In this document: positions 35,396 to 46,197 of the stretch, in pieces
Layout of the letters: each line of letters opens with the position of its first letter
How positions within the stretch are numbered: the first letter of the stretch is position 1
Assembly: GCA_013368375.1 (NCBI GenBank)
Contig: JAACJP010000026.1
Span: 248,001 to 312,000 of the forward strand
Source: Tricholomella constricta
Lineage: Eukaryota; Basidiomycota; Agaricomycetes; Agaricales; Lyophyllaceae
DNA length: 64,000 nt
Direction: 5' to 3'
The notes under the pieces: model-generated
Told to the model about the DNA's origin: nothing
Seen by the model: only the letters and a program-made list of their open reading frames with translations
The model's database searches: none
Program-made: the position numbers and the translations under genes

Positions 35396-37392
35396 TCAGG
35401 TCCAATTTTGATTACAGTTTCCCCTTCTATTTGAACAGCCAGAGCCTGAGTCGAGCTTCTCAGGCACATCCGTCAATTGTTGTGATTCAACCTGGACGAA
35501 AACCTGAAAGAGAGAAGGAATCACAATCTGGTCAACCATCAGTGGCTTGTTCACTGACCTCCGTATCATGCTATGCCCAACACGACACCCCGAAAATTAA
35601 TTGGTACGACTCACTTCCAGAGCAGTTATATACATCACTCACGCGTTTATCAGGGCCCAAGTGGACGTTAACGTTGACGCCCGAATTTAATGTCGATAGA
35701 TGGAGGGTGTTCCTGTCCCTGTCCCTGCTTTCGTGGAAGGTGTTCGCGCGGTCTTCGCTGTCGTACTTCCAATATGTCCGAGCATTGAGGCTACTCATGA
35801 GGGAGTTGGCATAAAGCTTAGACAGGGGAAAGTTGAAGACGAGGTGCCTGAGCGCGGATAGCCCATGTCATGTCAGAAATGGGCGATACAGGCACTACAA
35901 TGTGAACCCACAGGCCGGTTGGCTGGAGGAAGGATCGCTTCATCAGCGAACAAGTCAAATGATAGATGGAGGTGGACATGCATTGAAGAGGTAGACCATA
36001 AGATCGACGAAGCTATCATAATGTATTCCATGAGCACCCAGAATCTATTAATCCTCGAGGTGGCGACTTACGCCCAGATTGCTGTGACCAAACCTAGTGC
36101 GGTAGTCAGTTCATCAGGCTTACGAAATAAAATAAAAAGACTGAATCATTACCCGTTTGCACAGTCACTTTCAAGTTCGCGTTACGCCACACAAATAAAC
36201 ACGGGCACATGCTGGACAGGAATGGCAGTACTTACACCTAATGATGCGATCAATCTGCGTATCCGTATTAACGAATCCCGTCCTGTGCCGCTTCTGTTCA
36301 ATGTGTTTTTCTCATCAGCGACGGACGAATGTATCGGACCTGATACACACCAAATAATGTACCAGCGAGGCCGTGATCAGTATATCCGCAAAGGAAGCAG
36401 ATACGAGCCCTGATAAAACAGACATATCGGATCGAACTGAGTTCGACGAAAGCGCCAGAGAACGTGCACACGCACATATGACCACGACGACTCTGAACTT
36501 CTGGAACTCGACAAAGTGCGGGACGAATCCAATGGCGACAGCGGTTGCGATGCCCATCACTATTCCGCACAATGCGAGTGAATTGAGGATTCGAAGGGGG
36601 GGAAGAGCCCATGTAGAAAATGAAAAAGAACTTACGGATCGAAGCAACGGAACACGCGACAATGACCATGGTGAGGAGGATACTACCCTTAAGGACGTGG
36701 ATCCGCCACGCGAAAAAGAGTTGGACCGAGCCCCCGATTATACCCTGGTACAAGTATGACCTGATATTGTGTGCTATCTAGCGACCTGCATGCATTCGTA
36801 CCGTTAATGCGGGGTCTGTAGTGTGTATTAAAATAACGAGCAAAAAGAAGTGGGGGAAGAACATACCTGTGGAGAATAGCCAATCTGCTGTTGACAGGAA
36901 TGCGACGTCGCCTAAAGTGTCAATGATCATCGATCCAGGGTCAGCTACCATGCGAGGGCTTGAGTTGGCAAGACGCTGCACCGAAGTGATGTATCAGGGA
37001 GTTGTACAGATATACAACAGTAAATACAGTCTGGACCGTGTCCGCGACAAGTAAATAATAGACCTGTATTTGAGGAGATGGATACAGTCAGTTATGATGC
37101 CGGGGAGCGCGGACGCCATAATGAAACTCACAAAAGTCTTGACGTAAATTGGATCACTGGAATAAACATAGATCAAGCATTAATATCCAGCGTAAATAGA
37201 TTCAGAAAACGGCAACATTACCGGCGTGAAGATGAATGGTACAAGTACACCTGTATGATCGAGATCCCGTACAGCAAAACGTTCAATATCGTCCCGATGA
37301 GCATGGGCCCATGGCTAGCAAACCAAGCGTAAATATGTGAGAATGGTCGGCGACGCGGGTGCATACGCGACTTCAGCTGGAGTGAGGACCAT
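35396..37392 (-). CDS. DUF6534-type seven-span membrane protein, copy B (intact)
   Basis: Sixteen exons: 37367-37392, 37222-37314, 37132-37156, 36982-37063, 36867-36911, 36802-36815, 36636-36744, 36476-36559, 36351-36409, 36236-36293, 36153-36167, 36072-36093, 35982-36012, 35912-35922, 35643-35847, 35396-35503; 987 nt, 328 residues. Seven hydrophobic spans. Family blocks: HGPMLIGTILNVLLYGISI, GGSVQLFFAWRIHVLKGSI, WLVSASFADILITASLVHYL, KRHRTGFVNTDTQIDRIIRL, PTGLHLVFNFPLSKLYANS and LMSSLNARTYWKYDSE. The 11-, 14-, 15- and 22-nt micro-exons are shared with copy A. The intron after exon 13 appears to start GC (GCATGT), where copy A has GTAAGT. Function unknown; the C-terminal tail is hydrophilic and probably cytoplasmic. 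Confidence 0.87.
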
Positions 37393-38330
37393 GTGATCTG
37401 CAGGATCTGCACTGACGCGCCGTGTGTGTGTGTTGGGCTGAAAAGATGAACAACAACATGAATCTCCGCGAATATACCCTCTTAATATATGTACCGACTG
37501 GAAGTCGTCAGGACTCGGAAGCCATAACTTGATGAGTTCAAGGGTCGAAACATAATCAAGGTTGGATTGTATTGAAATATGGCTCTTGCCACAAGGCTAG
37601 ACCCTGTTTCTATATATACCGCATCAAGTTGTGATGTTTAAAATTGAGAAGGACCTACTGGACGAGCAGGGAGCATAGCAACTTGACTCAGGTTCCGGCA
37701 ATTAAAGTTGTTTCGTGATATGGCGCACCGACTGTAGCACCTTTGAAGTACCTTCACAATATCAATGAATAGCTGCTTTGGAGTTCTCATCTTCGGCATG
37801 CTAAACATGGGAGAGAATCTTCATGTAGTTCTGCTGTAATAACCTACTGTCGTTCAGCAGTGAGACGGTGACCAAACTTGAAGACTCGATGGAGTAGCCC
37901 TGCCAGGAAGGATTTTGATCTCCGCGTACTCGTGATGGCGGAAAGTTCCTGCGATAAGAAATCTGCAGGAGTGAGGGCGACCTGGAAAACTGTACGATTT
38001 CTAGGCCAAATGCATGCTCATTTGGGTGATTCCGGTTCGGGGACACTGCGGGACAGTGAGAAGTCGCAATTTGCCACTCGATCACACTTTGATCGCAGCG
38101 TTGCATGTTTATTCTGGACAGAAATGCCAAGTAACGACAAGGTTGTCGTTTTGACGCGGACGATTTTACTTGGAATCTAATGCTCTCTGAAATCTGGTGT
38201 AAGGGGAATGTTCTGCGTCAGAATAAGTCATTAGATGCTTTGGAAGCGCGTTCCGTCTAGCGGCGGTATATGTACAAGGATATGAATGTCGTGCTGCAGA
38301 GTCCGAATTTTGCTGTCAACGCCACAGCGG
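37393..38330. other. Intergenic
   Basis: It holds the promoter of DUF6534 copy B and the 3' region of the mannosidase gene. Nothing else was recognised; ORFs here (for example 37801-38130) lack support. Confidence 0.45.
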
Positions 38331-41026
38331 TCATGAGGTGGAGAACGCTCTTTGCGAGTGTGGGGTGAATATGGGCAACGGGTGTGCCTACAATTGAAAA
38401 CATTGTCAACGTTACGGCAGTTGAATGTATATCGATAAGACGAACCTCGGTGTTAAAAACATATTCTGCAGCGCACGCACATGGAGTCAGCTGTGAGGTA
38501 AATTGAAGGAGGGCACGCGACACGTACTGTCCAGGGGTAGCACCGTCGAATCCGAGAAGAGCAGAAATAGATATTTCAACGTCTCGCTCTGTCAAACGCG
38601 CCCCAACAATCGTTATCAGCCCAACAGAAGTAGATAAACAAACGCACCATCATGAACGTCTCCATTCTATCTTCCAATTTACTGTTCACATCATCTACGT
38701 TCAAAATACTCGCGTAACCGCCACTCTCCACGCGACAGTATTTCTCAATCGCCTGGAAGATATCCCAGCCGTAGTCTCTGTACTTTTGGTCGCCCGTGAG
38801 GCGGTACGCGATAAACAGAGATTCGATCGTTTCGGGTCTACAGGGCGGGTGTTAGTCCACCAACAGGTCTTGCGTCAGGCACGACTTGAGACATGACACA
38901 TACCGCAAGATATAACGAGCGTCGTACGGAGGTTCCTGACCCGCGGGCCTGCAAAAGACAGCCATGCTTCCTTCAGTGGTGTCCAACGGAGCGCACCAAG
39001 GCCAGTGCGTACCGTGCATCACGAATGTACCAGTCCTTCTGCCCCGACGCGTTGCTCCACCCATCTGCCGCACTGCGGAAGTGGACAATCTCCGGCGAGA
39101 GGCCGCTGTGTATCCCGTCAGTTTAATACAACATGTGCAGGATGCCGCGACACGAAGACGCACGTCGCGGTGCCTTTGTACGTGTCTACACACGTCTCGA
39201 TGAGCTCCTCGCCCGTCTTCCAGTCGCGCCTCCCTGCGGCTGCGAGCTGCGCCTCAATAGGCGGCACAGCGACGGGCTGGATGTCGGCGCTGGCGGTCGT
39301 GGCGCCCAACATCAGCGAGCCGCCCAAGAAACACACGAGATGGTCTTGTTTGTGCTCCGTGTACCAGTCGCTGTAGGTGGATGTGTCGTTGAGCAGGGCA
39401 TGCAGAAAACAGGACAAGACGTACATATTTCCGCGTTTGCCACGTTTGGGGACGCGTTCAGAGGTATAGGTGAGATTTTTGGTTAAACTCTTCTCGAGCA
39501 GTTGCTTGTGGATTGCGGTCATCGTATCTTCGTACATCTGCGGAAAAAGAACCACTGTAAGCACCAGGAGTTAGTGAGAGGGGAAGGAGGACGTGCATCA
39601 CGGTATACGGGCTCTGTTTGGTTCTGCAAGAGCAAGCATTGAGCATATCAGAGGGGGAAAAGAAAGAAAGCAGATGCTCGTACGGTTTGAAGGTATTGTT
39701 TCCTGCACGCGGAGGGTTAGAATGCCACGAGCTGGATATATGGCATGCACTGACAATAAATATTCATAGTACGAGTCTCCCCTGGATCCCAGGCGTATTT
39801 GTGACATGAGGAACTGCCCGCTCTCTCCGCTGCAGAAAATTCAGCTATGACAACAGGAAAACACGAACATAATCACATACCCTAGATATATTGTCGCGAG
39901 TCCTGACGGCAGCCTCGCTGCCTTGATAACCCTCATGACCTAGCAATAACGGTAAAAACAAGCAAAGAGCAAAGATCACAGACGGCTTACGTTCTCTGCT
40001 TTGTCCCAGTATTCCTCGTTATCCGTTAGGTAACTCAAATACCGCAGCTCGAGCTGGATTGTCGACGCCTCGGCGGTACTGACGACATTGTTCGGGTCCT
40101 CTATGGCCTTCCGTAGTCCGAGGTTGACATCGGACGTCGGGAGCCCAGACGGGCTATCAAACACGGGAATCATGCGATCCGCGAGGTCGGTTGCGCGCTC
40201 CAGGTAGAGCGCATCGCCGCCGGAAAGGTGATACGCGGAGAGGAGGCCGCCGAGGACACGAATTGTCGTCTGTGAACGCAAAGGTGGAAGTTAAATCAGT
40301 CGAAAGTTTGTGGGAATTGGGCGTACCTCGAATGTGTTAAATTTCGCGTCGCGGTCGAAGGAGAGCTCGTTTGCGACCCACTTCCGGGCTCGCGCATACT
40401 CCGACGTGAGTCCCATGATCTGCATGGTGTCGAGCGAGTCGACGACGGTGTAGCCGATCCCACCTGCCGTGGTCAGGTTGGAGCCTTTCTTGGAAATGGG
40501 GTGGTACTCGTCATCGCCCATCGCGTCCCTTTCTGCGAATAAATGTCGCGTCAGTCAGCTTACGCTGTGTTTGAAGCGGAATGTGTACCGTATGCTAGCC
40601 ATGCATGCTGTAAGGAACAGATCAGCAGGGAACATGGAAAGATATGGCATCAAACGCACCTTAAAAGCGTCTACTATCACATCCCGCTTCTCCAGATCCG
40701 CGGGGAGATATCTGGCGCCCTTTCCCTCCGAGGGTCCTTCTCGGCCTACGAAATATTCACCCTGCGAGGAATTAAGGTATGAAATACATGGCATGATCAA
40801 TCACTACCTTGTACAAGACGGCAGCCACAACGAATGCGAGAAGAGCCACAAAGCCCTTGAGTTGGAAGCTCGACGATGGAGGCTTGTTCGAGGAAGCGCC
40901 ATTCGACTTGCACACCGAGTCAGTAACTCCAGTAACAACGCAGAAACGACTTACCGCATTCTGCGCCCTCTTCTTTTCTCCCTCCTGCGCTTCGCTCTTT
41001 CTCTTCCGTAAGGTGTTTTCGGCCAT
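38331..41026 (-). CDS. MNS1: ER mannosyl-oligosaccharide 1,2-alpha-mannosidase (GH47)
   Basis: Class I alpha-1,2-mannosidase that trims N-glycans in the ER/Golgi lumen. Eighteen exons: 40955-41026, 40808-40906, 40660-40761, 40589-40607, 40327-40532, 39991-40269, 39881-39939, 39755-39829, 39684-39702, 39597-39623, 39425-39537, 39164-39370, 39013-39105, 38904-38948, 38648-38837, 38528-38588, 38446-38465, 38331-38387; 1743 nt, 580 residues. A Lys/Arg-rich cytosolic start is followed by a signal anchor at about 41-56 (type II topology). GH47 motifs: GGIGYTVVDSLDTMQIMG, STAEASTIQLELRYLS, RGDSYYEYLLKQYLQT, KQDHLVCFLGGSLMLG, YILRPETIESLFIAYR, and the terminal EYVFNTEAHPLPIFTP. The 39538-39596 intron is best read as GC-AG, giving VYRDMYED; a GT donor with another acceptor also stays open. 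Confidence 0.93.
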
Positions 41027-42387
41027 GGGGATACTGCGGCACGCGCGTCACAAGAATCAAATTGTTAAAAACACGTCAAGGCTCCACACCACACTGTGGG
41101 TACAATCGAATGAGAGCAATCGTAGACGTGCGAGGACACCAGGCTAGCTTAAAATCCTAAAAAGTATATGCCACGTATTTTCCGAGGATGGAGAGTAAGT
41201 ATTACCGAGAGCTGCTCGGCGCAAATTGGCGAGAATTTGGATGAAAAGGAGTCGAGGGAAGATCCCGGTACATAAGAAAGAGCTAGAAAGAGGGTCTGGC
41301 ACCGAGAGAACTAAAGGCGAATGGGATAGAGGAACTCTCCACAATAAATCTTCACTTTCCAATATACTAGTCATGTAAAAGTATCACTACAAAGTTTGTA
41401 TGTATGTACATTTGTAAAAATATTGTAAACAAGGTCAACACAATGCATGACCCTCGACATCGAACTAGCGGCGCTGTTCCTGTTCAGGGACCTCGTCAGT
41501 ACGCCATACTCCTCCTCCTTTTCCTCCATGTCGATGGATTTCTTGTCATTTCCAGAGCCTTCCTGATCTTGTTAATCGCGACACTGCGGCAATATTGCTT
41601 TCTCCACAACATTTGTCTGGCTTCCCCGGCTTGGACCTGGAACTGGATCTCGGTTCACCTGGATAATTGCTTTCATCGAGATTCATCCAAGTCAAGGATA
41701 CGACGCATCATAGAACATTTGAATCCGTCTGGAAGACATGTGATGATACATAGATTTGTTCATTTTAGAGCTCGCTCGTCGTCGAGTATCAAGTCCGAGG
41801 TTCTTGTCTATTCTATGGACGTGCCTGCCATCTTGCAAGCCATTCGCCCTCAAATCCAGGCATTTCACAATGAATGGTTGGTATCACCATGGAACACTGG
41901 ACATTCGTCGTCGAATCGGGTACCTCATGCTACGGCTCTGAACTTATACCCCATTACCGACATGGATGATACGCCGATAACTTCATAACCTAACCTGGAC
42001 AGTCTCAGAGATGTTCGTGTACTCCAAGAGGTCTTGAGATATTCCGCACAAAGATCAGAACACGTTCTGCGTTTGTCTGATGCTTCACCGTGTTAGCTCC
42101 TTGTCGACGCATCGGCGACTAGAAAAGGTCGACTATCTTACGATGGCCTTTGTTAACACTTGGGACTTTACTTCACTTTCTATGCCGGAAGGAAGGGAGC
42201 TGGCGCTTTTCCCTCATGCTAGGCTTGCGTCTATGTACGCTTCGTGGTCGCCGTTAATGTTGCTGTATCGTTACGATTCGTCAAACTCATTTCCCAATGA
42301 TTGTTCACTGCCTGTTGTTCAAATATGGTACGCGAGTCGTTTCTCTCGTCTCCTCATAAATAACCCAACCAAGTTACTCGACAAATC
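41027..42387. other. Unassigned region between mannosidase and GMC oxidoreductase genes
   Basis: It contains the mannosidase promoter. A plus-strand ORF of 194 codons (41404-41988) and another at 42080-42391 have no recognised features and no intron support; they could be a decayed gene or chance. Nothing else was seen. Confidence 0.4.
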
Positions 42388-45108
42388 CTAGGGGATCGTA
42401 TTGTACGCGGATTTGATGATGTCCGCAGCTGTACGATTAGTCAGGCGAAGAGCCAACAAACAGCCATTGCGTTAAGAGTCATACCTTTCTCCCCAATCAC
42501 GTAGGCAGTTACTGGAGTGATATTCTCAATTAGCTGGGGCAGGAGATTCAAATCGATGACACAAACCTTGCGTGTGTGCAGCGATATGGAGTGGGACGAT
42601 AGATATATCGACGACGCGGAGGTTTTTAGTGCCATACACCTAGTGGCATCGGAGTCAACAAACATCGTCGGTAAAAGATCGGCCATGTGCTACGCACCTT
42701 GAGTTGCGGGTCTACAACACCCTGCTTGTCTCTCGGCAGCATTGAGCATGTTCCAACGCCATCTGTATGACACAATTAGTACAGAGTCAAAGGAGCTAAA
42801 GGAAACTTACGCCACGCAGTGCTGACCGTATTCTTGATATAGTCTACCGCCAAATTTCGGTTAAGAAGAAAGATCCAAAGAAGACAGGAGACTCGGCGAC
42901 TGACCTCGGATTTGTTCATCGGTCTTGCATTCAGGGCCAGGCTCCAGCTCCGCGCCGACGATCCCTGACTTGAATGGCTCGGTTGCAGCTAAATGCCGTA
43001 GGTACTTGAATGATTCCACCAAGAGCTCCAAATCTGCGAGCAGGTAAGAAACAAGGACATCAGTTGAATGACAAATCCTGCGCACCAGAATCTTTCTCGA
43101 AGTAATTAGGATCGAGCTCGGGGTTGTCGAGCGGGTCGTTAGTTGTGGCATGCTATTCGGCCAATATGTCAAAGGACCGTAAATATCAGAGAGCGTTCAA
43201 ATGAAACGAACGATAGTTCCGCGCGAGAGAGGGTGATTGAGGAAACCGAGGAGGGACATATATGCTTTACCTGGCCCTGGAGTCACTGCAAAGAACATGG
43301 CCGATCGTCAGAGGGGCAGTGCATGAAGGGTTACCACTCGGGTTTTACCACTGGACATGGGAAAGAGGGCAGGCCATGGTAAAAATTGGAAGTCGGGTGA
43401 CTTGTCGGAGCGCAGGGTTTCGAGTTGGATGTCAAGTTGCTCTCGTTGGCCCGGAGCAATTCCTGACGTATTCTTTAATTCTTCGATCTCCTGTTCGATC
43501 TTCTCGCGAAGTGTGGCAGCACCAGGAGTCTTGACCATGGAAAGGGGAAGGTAGGTGAATGAACTGATGCCCGTCCTCAGGAGACCTTTTCCTTCCGCGC
43601 TTTAAGATGAGCAAGGAGTCATTAGACGGGAAAGAGAGAAATGGACGTGAAACCATACTGCAGTCGTAATGCCTCTTTGGCATTCTCCGGATCTTTGAGA
43701 GAGTCGAGTGTCGGATGTTTAACGGATGGATCGAGCTCATAAGAGATGGTGAAGAACGGATGATCTTGCAGGTTCTCGCCCACTCCCGGAAGATCTATCT
43801 GCATCTCTATACCAATCTTCGAAAGTACCTCGGGACGGCCAACACCAGAGTGTTCGAGAATTTGCGGGTCTTTGATTGCGCTGAGCAGCACTCAACCACT
43901 GATCCTCAAGGTAGAATACATTCAGACGGACATACCCTGCGCTAAGAATGACTTCTTTCCGAGCATTGACGGTATTTTTATTTCCTTGTTGTGTGAATTC
44001 GACCCCAGTTGCGACCAAGTCTTGGTCATCTGAATTATCTGCGAAGACGATGCGCGAAACAAAGGCTTCGGTAAGGACCTATATGAGAATTAGATGAGAG
44101 GTAATTGTATAGATATGGCAGCCTTCGTACCGTAAGATTTGAACGGTCTTGGATAGGCAGGAGATAACCTGTAGCTGCGTTAGATCGAGTCCATGTCCTA
44201 GGATCTATGTTTGAAGATGCAATAAATGTGCCGTTGATCTGTAATTGCGTTCAGCGCACACAATCTCACGAGGTACTAGTATGGTATCCTTACATCTCCC
44301 CTGTACGGGTCATCAAGAACCTTGATTCCAACGTTTGAAAAAGTCTTTTGCAGCATAGCATCCACCGTGTGGACGTGTGCTGGTATCGTGTACTGAATCG
44401 GTCCGGAAGTTCCACGAGCATCGACATCGTATATGTGGGGAAACAAGTCAGTTAGTTCCTTTCCTGGACGATGGAACCTGAGGTTCAGATAGATTAGACC
44501 GTCATCATAAATAAACCAAAAGGAAAGGCGAAGTTACGTTTCTGCTTTTTTCGAGTAGTGGTAGAAGTTCTCCCAGTTCCATCCTGGATTGCCCAGTTTC
44601 TCGAATGCATCAACATCAACTGCGGGGGGTTTGATCCACACAAAGAAGTTCAGATTCGATGTACCGCCTACAACGAAGAGTTTGAGATAAACAAATCAGG
44701 CTTCCGGATAAAAATCACCTAGCCCTTTCCCCCGAGACCACATCAGTTCCTTGTTATTTGAGTGCTTTTGCTTCGTCGTCATGAAAGACCAGTCATACTG
44801 CCGACTTGTTTGATTACTGATGAAGGAGAACTTAATACAGAGGACAAACCTTAGGGTCACCTAGAGTCAGTCCAAACTGACCCGGGATTGCGATCTTCGG
44901 GTCACCGATGGTATTCTCGCCAGCCTCCAAGACTGCTACTGTCACCGACGGATCCTCAGAAAGGCGTGCTGCTAAGGTCAGGCCAGAGGTCTGATTATTG
45001 TAAGTGACCTCAGTCAAGTCAGCGAAATGAAGCAATACTCACGCCCCCGCCAATAATGACGAAGTCGAAAATCTTATCAGATAGGTCGGCAACATTGGCT
45101 GTAATCAT
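42388..45108 (-). CDS. GMC family FAD oxidoreductase, no secretion signal
   Basis: FAD-dependent alcohol/sugar oxidoreductase of the glucose-methanol-choline family. Seventeen exons: 45043-45108, 44850-44990, 44719-44797, 44538-44667, 44294-44477, 44131-44238, 43936-44078, 43654-43880, 43349-43591, 43212-43285, 43086-43152, 42905-43033, 42811-42843, 42698-42762, 42567-42639, 42485-42511, 42388-42428; 1830 nt, 609 residues. The FAD Rossmann start is DFVIIGGGTSGLTLAARL (about 15-32). GMC signature 1 is MWSRGKGLGGTSNLNFFVW and signature 2 is GAIKDPQILEHSGVG. Catalytic His pair: about 542 in HGVGTCSM and about 585 in AAHTQ. The domain starts at residue 15 with no signal peptide, so it probably acts inside the cell (cytosol or peroxisome). 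Most relatives have HPVGT; here Gly replaces Pro. Substrate cannot be told from sequence. Confidence 0.92.
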
Positions 45109-46197
45109 GCTGGCTTGTGAGAGATACTTGAGATGAGGAGTTCGCTTGACGAGAAGATCAGTGGTGGCCCCTTTTATGTAACTTCATCCTACAGCGAGGA
45201 AAGTCCCGTGAGTTCGAGAGCAGTGGCAATCAACGCGTCCGATGGGCATGGCGGTTGCAGTATCCCCAGATTGATGTCAGAGAGTCTAAAAAGGTTTCCC
45301 CAGTAGGCATAGTCCGCCCAACTATTTCTGCAATCGGGGATGTGAGAAATTGAATACCATTCTGGTCAGTAGCCAACGCGTCAGCACAAAGTTAGTGCTC
45401 ATCATGATCACTCACTGGGTCTTGGTCTGGCCCAACCTCAAACTTATCGATATTGTTAGAAGTGTCAAGACGTCAAGGCCTCAGTCTTTCGCAGCCAGCT
45501 GGACGTGCTCGATCTCACGAGAGATCAGAGATGGGGTCGTTTCGAAATTCGGCAAACTCCCCTTCGGATAACATCGCCAAGTTGGCGTTCGACATACAGT
45601 TCTTTCTTACTCATTAACGATCGCGAGCCAATTTTCGACAAACACCTCATCATTTTCAAATTACACATACCCTGGTTCTCAGCAAATGCAACAGCGCAGG
45701 CTCACTGTTTCTCTGACTTCGAATGTTTCATTCTCATGCGGTCCTGTACCAACATGATACGAACATCACAAAGGAGCCAGCGCCATGGAAAAGCTTAAAG
45801 GGAGGCGATCCAATATACGGAGATGATCGGACGCTGCTCAAGACTTCCCGACTGAATGTCGTCAAACCTTTGAGGCGGCCAGCAGCGGACTGCCTGAGAT
45901 TCGGAAGAAGCGACACAGTAAACCATCTGATCGAACACTGAGTAGACTGTGGAAGGGCTTTTCGGATCAAGGCAGATGTTCGTGATGTGGATGGGGCTGT
46001 AGAACGACATTTTCAGACCTTGTCGACAAGTCGTTGTATCGAGTTCGTACGACTACGTATGTACTGGCATCGATTTCGCAGCGGGTGGAGAACCTTCCAA
46101 AGTAAGGGGGGCTTCTTGTTTGATGTTTCAGTATACATTTAGAGAGAAAGTGTCCTCAAGTTATCCAAAGGCATGGGTATGTCACGAGCAGATTTGC
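45109..46197. other. Unassigned region upstream of the GMC gene
   Basis: It includes the GMC promoter. A minus-strand ORF at 45795-46010 (SFYSPIHITNICLDPKSPS then TVYSVFDQMVYCVASSE) reads somewhat like protein but cannot be extended into a gene. Nothing else was recognised. Confidence 0.4.

Noticed and set aside
41404..41988. 194-codon plus-strand ORF
   Set aside because: No recognisable motif, no start context, and the sequence around it reads like degenerate DNA; kept only as a note.
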